10,679 nucleotides of DNA, from contig JAFEEV010000174.1 of assembly GCA_018240935.1 (NCBI GenBank), positions 1 to 10,679 on the forward strand, given 5' to 3'. The stretch is from Pseudomonadota bacterium (GTDB lineage: Bacteria > Pseudomonadota > Gammaproteobacteria > Burkholderiales > Nitrosomonadaceae). The notes beneath the pieces were generated by a model, which saw nothing but the letters and a program-made list of their open reading frames with translations, was not told the origin of the DNA and searched no databases. A program made the position numbers and the translations under genes. Positions 1 through 6,844 of the stretch are shown here, piece after piece. How positions within the stretch are numbered: position 1 is the stretch's first letter; each line of letters opens with the position of its first letter.

Positions 1-957
1 GCGGGTACCGGCTGGCAGGGCTGGCTCGATCCGGACGATTACCCGGAACTCCACAATCCGCCGTCAAAACGTTTGTGGTCGGCCAATTCGCGCACCGTTT
101 CGGGCGAACAGCTCGCACTGCTCGGCAACGGCGGCTTCGATCTCGGCGCGCGCGCCTTGCAAATCCGCGATCGTTTATTCGCCAGCGAGCGATTCGATAG
201 CGATGAGATGCAAGCGATTCAATTGGATTATCGCGCACTGCTGCTAACCCGCTGGCATCATCTGCTGCAAACCACGCTCGAATCGGCTCACGGCAACGCA
301 TCGTGGGTCGAAGCACTGCAAACCGCATTGTCCGATTGGAATGGAGAAGCCTCGGCAAATTCCGTCGCGTACCGCATCGTGCGCACGTACCGTTATGAAG
401 TCATGAAAACGGTGCTGAACGGCTTTGCCGCACCGGTGCGGCGGCAACACGCCGGTTTCGAACTGCCCCGGCTCAGCCAGACCGAATTGATTTTGTGGCA
501 ACTGATCGAACAACGGCCGCAGCATCTGCTGCCGCCGCAATTCAAAAACTGGCAGGAATTGCTGCTGCGCTGCGCACAAAGAAGCGCGCAGCAAATGCAG
601 CAGGATGGCGGTATCGCGGAACGTAACTGGGGAACGCAGAATGCGGCGCGCATCAAGCATCCGCTGAGTCAGAAGCTGCCGACGTGGATTTCACAGTGGC
701 TCGACATGCCGCACGATCCGCTGCCGGGCGACCATAACATGCCGCGCGTGCAATCGCCCAACTTCGGCGCTTCGCAGCGTTCCATCGTGGCGCCGGGCCA
801 GGAAGAACGCGGTTATTTCGATATGCCTGGCGGACAAAGCGGGCATCCGCTGTCACCATATTACGGCAGCGGGCACGCCAATTGGGTCAGCGGCGAACCG
901 CCGCCATTCCTGCCGGGCGCGGCTGAGCGGCAGATGAAACTGATTCCACGGCGATAA
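1..957 (+). CDS. Penicillin acylase family protein (peptidase S45), C-terminal part, 5' end outside the window
   Basis: The reading frame is open from base 1 and gives 318 residues up to the TAA at 955-957. The true start and the catalytic N-terminal Ser of the beta chain lie to the left. The visible part resembles the C-terminal portion of penicillin-amidase (S45) Ntn hydrolases. It has a NPPSKRLWSAN segment near residues 19-29, GFDLGARA near 45-52, an NWGTQNAARIKHPL segment at 209-222, and the near-invariant GGQSGHPLSPYY at 277-288 followed by a Trp. Family members are usually exported, cut autocatalytically into alpha and beta chains, and hydrolyse amide bonds of beta-lactam side chains, N-acyl-homoserine lactones or other acyl amides. 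Substrate cannot be told from this part. The gene ends 36 bp from the convergent minus-strand cluster. An in-frame TTG at 73-75 is not a real start, because conserved sequence continues upstream of it. Confidence 0.9.
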   Translation, partial: AGTGWQGWLDPDDYPELHNPPSKRLWSANSRTVSGEQLALLGNGGFDLGARALQIRDRLFASERFDSDEMQAIQLDYRALLLTRWHHLLQTTLESAHGNASWVEALQTALSDWNGEASANSVAYRIVRTYRYEVMKTVLNGFAAPVRRQHAGFELPRLSQTELILWQLIEQRPQHLLPPQFKNWQELLLRCAQRSAQQMQQDGGIAERNWGTQNAARIKHPLSQKLPTWISQWLDMPHDPLPGDHNMPRVQSPNFGASQRSIVAPGQEERGYFDMPGGQSGHPLSPYYGSGHANWVSGEPPPFLPGAAERQMKLIPRR

Positions 958-993
958 GTCGCGCTTGTATCGGCTCAACCAATCCGATGCGGA

Positions 994-1362
994 TCAGTGC
1001 TTTTTCTGTTCCGTGCGGTGCACGTCGGTTTCTTCGATGATCTGCGCGTCTTCGATGATTACCGTATGATCCGCTTCGGATTGCCGGTTCGCTTCACCGG
1101 ATTGCTGCATGGCATTTTCATATTTCCGGCGCAGCCACCAGAAGCGTATCCCCACCACCACCACGGCAACGGCCAATAAAGCCAGGAAAGCGGCAAAAAA
1201 GAAAATGCCCAGTATGGCCATGAGAATTACGACCGGAATGAGGATCGCGTAAGTGAGCCAGCGGTTGAGTGGAGATACCGGCACACGATGAAATTCGCCC
1301 GATTCATCCTGGCGGTACTCGGAAACTCTGCTGATGATAATTTTCCTCTCTTCGTCGCTCAT
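994..1362 (-). CDS. Small hypothetical membrane protein translationally coupled to pepP
   Basis: This 122-residue protein belongs to no family I recognise. Residues 1-34 are polar and charged. Residues 36-76 are a nearly unbroken hydrophobic stretch, long enough for two close transmembrane helices (about 36-57 and 59-76). An RFWWLRRK boundary at 73-80 suggests a cytoplasmic flank by the positive-inside rule. Residues 81-122 form a charged soluble tail with an acidic patch (EDAQIIEETD) and a basic end. The start is well supported: its ATG shares the ATGA overlap with the pepP stop at 1359-1362, and AGAGGAG on the minus strand (1371-1377), inside the last pepP codons, sits 8 nt upstream. It is the last gene of the amgK-murU-pepP cluster. 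Coupling to pepP suggests co-expression but does not reveal a function. Confidence 0.85.
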   Translation of the reverse strand: MSDEERKIIISRVSEYRQDESGEFHRVPVSPLNRWLTYAILIPVVILMAILGIFFFAAFLALLAVAVVVVGIRFWWLRRKYENAMQQSGEANRQSEADHTVIIEDAQIIEETDVHRTEQKKH

Positions 1363-2666
1363 TGCATCAACTCCTCTATTTCGGCTATTGCCTTGGGCGC
1401 CGCCAGCGTCAAAATTTCGTGTCCCAATGGTGTAACCACAACGTCGTCTTCTATACGGATTCCGATATTCCAGAAATGTTCCGGAACATCATCCGCCGGA
1501 CGGATGTAACATCCCGGTTCGACGGTCAGTACCATGCCGGGCTCCAGTTGCCGCCACTCACCCTTCAGCTTGTACTCACCGGCGTCATGCACATCCAATC
1601 CAAGCCAGTGCCCGGTGCGGTGCATGTAGAAGCGTTTGTAATCTTCCGACTCCAACACGGCATCGACACTACCCTGACAGAGCCCCAGATCGATAAAACC
1701 TTGCGCCAGTACTTGCAATGCCGCCTGATGCGGATCGTTCCAGCGATTCCCCGGCTGCACTTGCGCGATCGCCGCCGCCTGCGCGGCCAGCACCAGTTGA
1801 TAAACATCGCGCTGCGCCACGGTGAATTTGCCGTTCACAGGAAATGTGCGGGTGATGTCCGATGCATAACCGTCCAATTCACACCCGGCATCGATCAGTA
1901 ATAAATCACCCGATTTCAGCTCGGCGTTATTCTGCACGTAATGTAACACACACGCATTGGCCCCGCCCGCGACTATGGAGGTGTAAGCCGGCGCCTGCGC
2001 ACCGTGCCGGTAGAATGTGTAGAGCAATTCCGCTTCGATCTCGTACTCGCGCATGCCTGGCCGCGTTGTCTGCATCGCGCGCTGATGCGCTTGCGCGGAA
2101 ATATCCGCGGCGCGCTGCATCATCTGCAACTCGTCGGTATCCTTGATCAAGCGCATTTCATCCAATAGCGCGCGGCTATCGCAAATTTCCGCCGGTGCGG
2201 CGATCCCCGTGCGCGCCAGCTCGCGCACCCGGTTTAACCAGCCGATGACGCGCTGATCCCATGCCGTATCCAATCCCATTGCCGTATAAACCGCCGTTTG
2301 ATCGGCCAAAAATTTAGGCAGCAGTTCATCCAGCTTGTCAATCGCATGCGCTTCATCGAAACCGAACATTGCTTTCGCGGCTTCCGGTCCGTAACGGTAG
2401 CCGTCCCAGATTTCCCGCTCCTGATTCTTTTCGCGGCAGAACAATATCTGTTTCAGCGGCGCATCACCACGGGCGGCAACGAGCACCAGCACCGCTTCCG
2501 GTTCGCGGAATCCGGTCAAATAATAAAAATAGCTGTCGAAGCGGTACGGATAATGCGCGTCGCGATTGCGCAGCCGCTCCGGAGCGGTCGGAATGATCGC
2601 GATGCCGGATTGCATTTTGCTGGCCAGAAGCTGGCGGCGGGCGATGAAATGTTGAAAGTGTGTCAT
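1359..2666 (-). CDS. pepP: Xaa-Pro aminopeptidase (aminopeptidase P)
   Basis: This cytoplasmic metallopeptidase of family M24B removes an N-terminal residue that precedes proline. At 435 residues it matches the usual PepP length (about 440). The N-terminal domain starts with FIARRQLLASKM and the PYRFDSYFYYLTGF segment typical of aminopeptidase P. The C-terminal pita-bread domain has the full dinuclear metal set: Asp259 (LLLIDAG), Asp270 (SDITRTFPVNG), His353 (RTGHWLGLDVHD), Glu383 (LTVEPGCYI) and Glu406 (GIRIEDD), with His360 as the conserved accessory His. It lies 18 bp after murU and overlaps the following membrane-protein gene by 4 bp, so it is probably part of the amgK-murU operon. No strong ribosome site precedes the ATG at 2666; only a weak GGACT is seen. 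Identity is secure from the intact ligand set. Confidence 0.97.
   Translation of the reverse strand: MTHFQHFIARRQLLASKMQSGIAIIPTAPERLRNRDAHYPYRFDSYFYYLTGFREPEAVLVLVAARGDAPLKQILFCREKNQEREIWDGYRYGPEAAKAMFGFDEAHAIDKLDELLPKFLADQTAVYTAMGLDTAWDQRVIGWLNRVRELARTGIAAPAEICDSRALLDEMRLIKDTDELQMMQRAADISAQAHQRAMQTTRPGMREYEIEAELLYTFYRHGAQAPAYTSIVAGGANACVLHYVQNNAELKSGDLLLIDAGCELDGYASDITRTFPVNGKFTVAQRDVYQLVLAAQAAAIAQVQPGNRWNDPHQAALQVLAQGFIDLGLCQGSVDAVLESEDYKRFYMHRTGHWLGLDVHDAGEYKLKGEWRQLEPGMVLTVEPGCYIRPADDVPEHFWNIGIRIEDDVVVTPLGHEILTLAAPKAIAEIEELMQ
1371..1377 (-). promoter_or_regulatory. Strong Shine-Dalgarno inside the 3' end of pepP
   Basis: The minus-strand sequence AGAGGAG lies 8 nt upstream of the ATG at 1362, inside the final codons of pepP. 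It fixes the start of the small membrane protein and supports translational coupling through the ATGA overlap. Several neighbours (thiS, thiG, trmB, murU) have no comparable site. Confidence 0.7.
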
Positions 2667-2684
2667 AAGCGAGTTCTTTAGTCC

Positions 2685-3401
2685 TTAAATCGATCCGGCG
2701 GATGATTCCGCGCGGGATTTGAGTTGTTTGTCCAATAATTCAAGCCGCTCCGGTGTTCCGACATCGATCCACCGTCCGGAAAAATATTCGCCGCTCACCT
2801 GCCCTGCTTGCATGGCCTGGCGCAACAATGGTGCGAGCTTGACCGGCAAACCCGGTTGTATGCCATCAAAAAGCTCCGCCCGATAAATACCGATGCCGCT
2901 GAATGTCAGTTTGGCACTGCCGTTGAGCATCACCCGGCCATGCTCCAAGGCAAAATCGCCTGCGGCGTGGTGCGGCGGGTTATCAACCAGAACCAGATGC
3001 GCAAGCCGCTGTTCCGCGTCCGATTGCATGGCTTGGAATACCGGTAATAACGTAGCGTAATCCATAGCGCAAAAAATATCGGCATTCACCACCAGAAACG
3101 GCTGATCGCCGGATTCTCCCGTCAGCAACGGCAACGCATTGGCGATTCCGCCGGCGGTTTCCAGCACCACTTGCTCGGGTGAATAACGGATACGAACGCC
3201 GTAACGTTCGCCGGTTCCCAAAGCGTTTTCGATCATTTCGCCCAGATACGCATGATTGATGACGATGCCGGTAAAACCGGCGCGCGCCAGACTGATCAAT
3301 TGATGTTCGATCAACGCATGCCCACCCGCCTTCAGCAGTGGCTTGGGCATCGTATCGGTGAGCGGGCGCATGCGCTCGCCGCGCCCGGCGGCGAGAATCA
3401 T
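2685..3401 (-). CDS. murU: N-acetylmuramate alpha-1-phosphate uridylyltransferase
   Basis: MurU transfers UMP to MurNAc-1-phosphate to make UDP-MurNAc in cytoplasmic peptidoglycan recycling. The protein opens with the nucleotidyltransferase signature MILAAGRGERMRPLTD followed by PKPLL, which binds the nucleotide. It continues with VINHAYLG, a LETAGGI motif, the metal-binding VVNADIF strand, and the MurU-like blocks LVLVDNPPHHAAGDF, LTFSGIGIY, KLAPLLRQAM and GRWIDVGTPERL. The start is uncertain. The ATG at 3401, 19 bp after the amgK stop, gives 238 residues. The frame stays open to an ATG at 3470 (261 residues), which would overlap amgK by 50 bp. Relatives typically begin MKAMILAAG and the codons just upstream here read YKA, so neither start is ideal and neither has a clear Shine-Dalgarno. 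Adjacency to amgK strongly supports MurU over a generic sugar nucleotidyltransferase. Confidence 0.92.
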   Translation of the reverse strand: MILAAGRGERMRPLTDTMPKPLLKAGGHALIEHQLISLARAGFTGIVINHAYLGEMIENALGTGERYGVRIRYSPEQVVLETAGGIANALPLLTGESGDQPFLVVNADIFCAMDYATLLPVFQAMQSDAEQRLAHLVLVDNPPHHAAGDFALEHGRVMLNGSAKLTFSGIGIYRAELFDGIQPGLPVKLAPLLRQAMQAGQVSGEYFSGRWIDVGTPERLELLDKQLKSRAESSAGSI

Positions 3402-3420
3402 CGCTTTATAGGGGATGCAC

Positions 3421-4425
3421 TCAGAAGGTATAGCCAACTTTCTGACCGGATTCGGCCGGATGCAATTCATCCAGCAAATTCAGCAGCGGATCGAGCTCGC
3501 AGTATCGCTCGCATGCTTTGCGCAAATAGTGCATCACCAGCGGCATGTCGTTCAAATACGCCGCCTTGCCGTCGCGGTAATTGAGCCGGGCAAAAATTCC
3601 CAGCACTTTGAGATGGCGCTGCACCCCCATCCATTCGAAATCGCGGTAAAACTCCGCAAAATCGGCGCTAACCGGCAGCCCCGCCTTGCGCGCCTTTTCC
3701 CAGTAGCGGATAGCCCAATCGAGAATACGCTCCTCGTCCCAGTGGATATATGCATCCTTCAATAGCGACACCAGATCGTACGTGATCGGGCCATGCACGG
3801 CATCCTGAAAATCGATGATGCCCGGATTGGGGGAAGTCACCATCAGATTGCGCGAATGATAATCGCGATGCACCAGTACCTTGGGCTGCGCCAGATTGTT
3901 TTGCAGAATGCGGGAGAAAACGGCGCGCAAGGCGGCCTGTTGTTTTTCCGTCAAATCGATCTGTAAATGTTTTGCGATGTACCAATCGGGAAACAGATCG
4001 AGTTCTCTTTGCAGCAACGCTTCGTCATAAGCCGGCAAGCTGTCCGCTTGATGCGCCAATTGCATTTTGACCAACGCATCGGTGGCTTCGCCGTACAGCT
4101 CATGCGCCCTTTCGATCCGCTCGTTCAATGCGTGCAAGAACGTCGTATTGCCCAGATCGGATAACAATAAAAAACCCAGTTCCAGATTTTGCGCCAGTAT
4201 TTCCGGCACATGCACGCCGGTTGCCGCGAGTATCTCCGCCACGCGCAAAAACGGCGCGCAATCCTCGTGTTGCGGCGGCGCGTCCATGACGATCACTGTC
4301 TGGCCGTCAAAGGAGGCGCGGAAATAACGCCGGAAACTAGCGTCCGCCGATGCCGGTTGCAACGTAAACGGCCGTGCGGGAAATTGATCTTTCAGCCACT
4401 GCTCAAGTAATTGTCTGCGTTCCAT
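3421..4425 (-). CDS. amgK: N-acetylmuramate/N-acetylglucosamine anomeric kinase
   Basis: AmgK phosphorylates MurNAc (and GlcNAc) at the anomeric carbon, producing the MurNAc-1-phosphate used by MurU. Its 334 residues have the aminoglycoside-phosphotransferase (APH) kinase fold. The N-lobe starts near ASADASFRRYFR (24-35) with VIVMDAPP (44-51). The hinge-side LGFLLLSDLGNTTFL lies near 83-97. The catalytic loop is HRDYHSRN at 186-193, with Asp188 as the predicted base. The metal-binding IIDFQDA is at 203-209, followed by GPITYDLVSLLKDAY. Pairing with murU immediately downstream is the recognised arrangement of the anomeric cell-wall recycling route. In Pseudomonas this route lowers dependence on MurA and contributes to intrinsic fosfomycin resistance; whether that holds here is inference. 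The phosphatase of the route (MupP) is not in the window. The upstream region carries a MITE-like element that may affect expression. Confidence 0.93.
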   Translation of the reverse strand: MERRQLLEQWLKDQFPARPFTLQPASADASFRRYFRASFDGQTVIVMDAPPQHEDCAPFLRVAEILAATGVHVPEILAQNLELGFLLLSDLGNTTFLHALNERIERAHELYGEATDALVKMQLAHQADSLPAYDEALLQRELDLFPDWYIAKHLQIDLTEKQQAALRAVFSRILQNNLAQPKVLVHRDYHSRNLMVTSPNPGIIDFQDAVHGPITYDLVSLLKDAYIHWDEERILDWAIRYWEKARKAGLPVSADFAEFYRDFEWMGVQRHLKVLGIFARLNYRDGKAAYLNDMPLVMHYLRKACERYCELDPLLNLLDELHPAESGQKVGYTF

Positions 4426-4531
4426 TCATCTATCCGGATATCTAACCGTTATTGAAACAATCCATGATTTTAAGGGCATGCATCTATTCACCGGTTGTCG
4501 GCATCATGGCAAAATAAAGACGGATTCTTAA

Positions 4532-4548
4532 GGAAACACTGATTAATT
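4532..4548 (+). repeat. Left terminal inverted repeat of the MITE-like element
   Basis: The sequence GGAAACACTGATTAATT pairs with the reverse complement of 4660-4676. The only difference is A at 4538 against G in the partner. TTAA lies immediately outside. Confidence 0.75.
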
Positions 4549-4659
4549 GACTATACGAGCGAATCACTTCGTTGCGCGGTACGCGCATCCTCGCCTATCT
4601 TTTTGTGATATGTCTTGGTTGCAGTGTTCCGTGCGCCTTGTGCTTCATCTCGTCCGCCT

Positions 4660-4676
4660 AATTAATCAGCGTTTCC
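4660..4676 (-). repeat. Right terminal inverted repeat of the MITE-like element
   Basis: Read on the minus strand it is GGAAACGCTGATTAATT, one mismatch from the left repeat. TTAA lies immediately outside at 4677-4680. Confidence 0.75.
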
Positions 4677-4737
4677 TTAATACTGGAACCGTTGGTAATA
4701 ACAGTGGATAATCCGTTTTCGTAAAATAAAATTGTTT

Positions 4738-4749
4738 CGGATTTTATCA
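4738..4749 (-). promoter_or_regulatory. Possible extended -10 promoter element facing amgK
   Basis: On the minus strand the 12-mer TGATAAAATCCG contains a TGnTAAAAT extended -10-like motif pointing toward amgK. No good -35 box is seen at 16-18 bp. The same 12-mer occurs on the plus strand upstream of thiS (6836-6847). If it is active, the transcript would run through the whole MITE-like element before reaching amgK, giving a leader of roughly 300 nt. Confidence 0.25.
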
Positions 4750-4791
4750 CGTAGCCATCCCAATCAGCTGATCAACTGGTGAGTCATCAAC

Positions 4792-4798
4792 AAGGAGA
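4792..4798 (+). promoter_or_regulatory. Ribosome binding site of ubiK
   Basis: AAGGAGA lies 6 nt upstream of the ATG at 4805. It is one of the few near-consensus Shine-Dalgarno sites in the window and fixes the ubiK start. Confidence 0.75.
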
Positions 4799-4804
4799 AC
4801 ATCA

Positions 4805-5101
4805 ATGCTTAACAAAAATGTAATCGACGAAATCAATGCCAAAGTCAGCGAAATTCTGCACCACAGCCCGGCCAAGGATATCGAAAAAAATATCCGGGTG
4901 CTGTTATCGGGCGCGTTTACCCGGCTTGATCTCGTCACGCGCGATGAATTTGACGTGCAACAGGAAGTGCTGCAGCGCACCCGGGAAAAACTGATCCTGC
5001 TCGAAGCCCGGGTAGCCGAATTGGAGGCGCGCTTAAACCTATCCGCATTGCGTTCGACGGAAAATAATGAAACATCGGATCGTGTGCAAACGGAAGGTTA
5101 A
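4805..5101 (+). CDS. ubiK: Ubiquinone biosynthesis accessory factor UbiK (YqiC/BMFP family)
   Basis: UbiK is a small accessory factor that binds the UbiJ lipid-binding subunit and supports the soluble ubiquinone-biosynthesis metabolon. The 98-residue protein shows the family pattern: an N-terminal helix (NVIDEINAKVSEIL), a charged linker, the conserved block LSGAFTRLDLVTRDEFDVQQEVLQRTREKL at about 34-63, and a C-terminal coiled coil (LLEARVAELEARLNL at about 65-79) that mediates trimerisation in homologues. A polar tail of about 19 residues follows. The start is fixed by a near-consensus Shine-Dalgarno. The gene begins 124 bp right of the MITE-like element and 84 bp before yifB, with which it is probably co-transcribed. 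The older name BMFP (Brucella membrane fusogenic protein) refers to in vitro fusogenic activity of a homologue. Confidence 0.93.
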   Translation: MLNKNVIDEINAKVSEILHHSPAKDIEKNIRVLLSGAFTRLDLVTRDEFDVQQEVLQRTREKLILLEARVAELEARLNLSALRSTENNETSDRVQTEG

Positions 5102-5185
5102 ACCGGGACAATCTCCGCTTGCGGCTTGTTATTCTTGAGCCTTTCCCCACCCGCGCCGGACTGCGTGCAGGATTGCGCTGTTTAA

Positions 5186-6697
5186 ATGTCGCTTGCCGTT
5201 CTGTTTAGCCGGGCGGTATCCGGCGTCCAAGCACCGTTGGTGACGGTGGAAACCCACATCGCCAACGGCTTGCCCAGTTTCACCATCGTCGGTCTTCCCG
5301 ATACCGAAGTCAAAGAAAGCAAAGACCGTGTCCGGGCGGCATTGCAAAATGCCCAATTCAAAATGCCCGCGCAACGCATCACGGTGAATCTGGCGCCTGC
5401 CGATCTGCCGAAAGAAAGCGGGCGCTTTGATTTACCGATTGCGCTGGGAATACTCGCTGCGACCGGACAAATTCCCGGCGACAAATTGGATCAGTACGAA
5501 TGGGCCGGGGAATTGGCATTGACCGGTGAACTGCGACCCATCCACGGCGCGCTGGCGATGACTTACAACGCTTCGCAATCCGGCCGCAGTTTCGTACTAC
5601 CGCAACAAAACGCCGCGGAAGCCTCACTGGTCAACAAAGCCACGATTTATGCCGCCAAGTCTTTGCTACAAGTCTGCGCACACTTGAGTGGACACGAACC
5701 CTTGCCGGTTTACCGCAATCCCCCGGAGCGTGACAGTAACACACAAGATTTAACCTACCCCGATCTGGATGAAGTCAAAGGGCAAGCGCATGCCAAGCGC
5801 GCGCTCGAAATCGCCGCGGCCGGCGGTCACAGTCTTTTGCTGACCGGCCCGCCGGGCACCGGCAAGTCGATGCTGGCGGCACGCTTTCCCGGCATCCTGC
5901 CGCCCATGACCGAGCAGGAAGCTCTGGAATCCGCCGCGATTCAATCGCTCGGTTACGGCAACTTCAATATCGAAAACTGGAAACGGCGGCCGTTCCGCTC
6001 ACCGCACCATACCGCTTCCGGAGTCGCTCTGGTCGGCGGCGGCAGCCAGCCGCGCCCCGGTGAAATTTCACTGGCGCTGCACGGCGTGCTTTTTCTCGAC
6101 GAACTCGCCGAATTTGACCGCAAGGTACTGGAAGTTCTGCGCGAACCGCTCGAATCCGGCAAAATCACCATCTCCCGCGCCGCGCGCCAAGCCGAATTTC
6201 CGGCGCGATTTCAACTGATCGCCGCAATGAACCCCTGCCCCTGCGGCTATTTAGGCCATCCCTCCGGCAAATGCCGTTGCACCCCCGATCAGATCGCCCG
6301 CTACCGTGGCCGAATCTCCGGCCCGTTACTCGATCGCATCGACATGCAAATCGAAGTACCCGCCGTGCCGCAGCAGGAATTGATGAAACAACAGACAGCA
6401 GGTGAAAAAAGCAGTGTAATCCGTCAACGCGTTGAAAAAGCCTATCAATTACAACTTGACCGGCAAGGAAAAACGAATAGCCGCTTGGGTGTGAAAGAAA
6501 TCGATCAATTCTGCGCACTTAATAGCGTCAGTGAAAATCTGTTGACACAAGCCATCAGCCGTTTGAACTTATCCGCCCGTGCGTATCACCGTATTCTGAA
6601 ACTGGCGCGAACCATCGCGGATTTGGCGGGTGTTGAGAAAATCGACAATCAACACATTGCGGAAGCGATTCAGTATCGCCGGTTGGATAAGCAGTAG
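5186..6697 (+). CDS. yifB: YifB/ComM family Mg-chelatase-like AAA+ ATPase
   Basis: The 503-residue protein has the full ComM/YifB architecture. An N-terminal ChlI-type domain (about 1-170) carries NGLPSFTIVGLPDTEVKESKDRVR-like sequence and LAPADLPKESGRFDLPIALGIL. A AAA+ core has Walker A GPPGTGKS at 221-228, the HTAS and GGGSQPRPGEISLAHHG-like region ending at 300, Walker B VLFLDE at 301-306 and sensor-1 AAMNP at 346-350. A four-Cys cluster (C351, C353, C363, C365) follows. The C-terminal Mg-chelatase-like domain spans about 405-500. In Vibrio cholerae ComM is a hexameric helicase that promotes branch migration during natural transformation; YifB was earlier annotated as a magnesium-chelatase subunit, but no chelatase genes are nearby. 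The ATG at 5186 has only a distant AGGA 13 nt upstream. Length and domain order look complete. Confidence 0.95.
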   Translation: MSLAVLFSRAVSGVQAPLVTVETHIANGLPSFTIVGLPDTEVKESKDRVRAALQNAQFKMPAQRITVNLAPADLPKESGRFDLPIALGILAATGQIPGDKLDQYEWAGELALTGELRPIHGALAMTYNASQSGRSFVLPQQNAAEASLVNKATIYAAKSLLQVCAHLSGHEPLPVYRNPPERDSNTQDLTYPDLDEVKGQAHAKRALEIAAAGGHSLLLTGPPGTGKSMLAARFPGILPPMTEQEALESAAIQSLGYGNFNIENWKRRPFRSPHHTASGVALVGGGSQPRPGEISLALHGVLFLDELAEFDRKVLEVLREPLESGKITISRAARQAEFPARFQLIAAMNPCPCGYLGHPSGKCRCTPDQIARYRGRISGPLLDRIDMQIEVPAVPQQELMKQQTAGEKSSVIRQRVEKAYQLQLDRQGKTNSRLGVKEIDQFCALNSVSENLLTQAISRLNLSARAYHRILKLARTIADLAGVEKIDNQHIAEAIQYRRLDKQ

Positions 6698-6835
6698 ACT
6701 TCATGCATCATTTGTATGGAATTGCAGGATTGTGAAAAATCACGGGGCATTGAATGGAACCTAATGTTTCTAAACACAATATAACTCTCACCATTACCGG
6801 TTCAAATAAATTACTCCAATGCCACATTGCCCGCA

Positions 6836-6844
6836 TGATAAAAT
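6836..6844 (+). promoter_or_regulatory. Possible extended -10 promoter for thiS-thiG-trmB
   Basis: TGATAAAAT has the TGn extension and a TAAAAT -10-like hexamer (6839-6844) about 60 bp upstream of thiS. No recognisable -35 lies at 16-18 bp, as can be the case for extended -10 promoters. The 209-bp gap between yifB and thiS holds nothing else clear: a 4-bp GTGA/TCAC hairpin at 6732-6743, and no thiamine riboswitch (THI box) signature. Confidence 0.3.

Larger units (their letters stand above)
4528..4680. mobile_element. MITE-like non-autonomous inverted-repeat element with TTAA direct repeats
   Basis: A 145-bp element (4532-4676) has 17-bp terminal inverted repeats that match at 16 of 17 positions, and is bracketed by TTAA at 4528-4531 and 4677-4680. 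TTAA fits the YTAR-type target duplications made by some IS5-family transposases. Subterminal ACGAG motifs occur at the same offset (23 nt) from both ends, as expected of a transposon end pair rather than a chance hairpin. The interior has no convincing ORF, so mobility would need a transposase in trans. It fills much of the 379-bp gene-free stretch 4426-4804. The rest of that stretch holds only a TATCCGGATA palindrome (4432-4441), a possible leftward promoter element near 4741-4749 and the ubiK ribosome site. A TTAA that belongs to the repeat itself, and a structured non-coding RNA, are alternative readings. Confidence 0.75.

Noticed and set aside
982..1005. Terminator between the acylase gene and the convergent membrane-protein gene
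   Set aside because: A 5-bp stem ATCCG/CGGAT with a 3-base loop exists, but the T-run at 1001-1005 is separated from it by several bases and the stem overlaps the opposing stop codon; too weak to call.
1362..1901. Long plus-strand open frame of 179 codons opposite pepP
   Set aside because: It lies entirely antisense to a pepP gene with intact catalytic residues, has no recognisable domain and no ribosome site, and its composition is that of a shadow frame.
4763..4772. Palindrome ATCAGCTGAT as an operator for ubiK
   Set aside because: A perfect 10-bp palindrome, but it matches no regulator consensus I can name and such short palindromes are common by chance.
5116..5125. Hairpin CCGCTTGCGG between ubiK and yifB
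   Set aside because: Four-base stem with a two-base loop and no T-tract; probably chance.
6236..6280. Four-cysteine cluster of YifB as a novel metal site
   Set aside because: A CPCG...CRC arrangement after sensor 1 is, to my knowledge, a normal feature of YifB/ComM proteins and not specific to this sequence.
6165..6518. Minus-strand open frame opposite yifB
   Set aside because: Low-complexity Arg/Gly-rich translation antisense to the conserved ATPase; no family resemblance.
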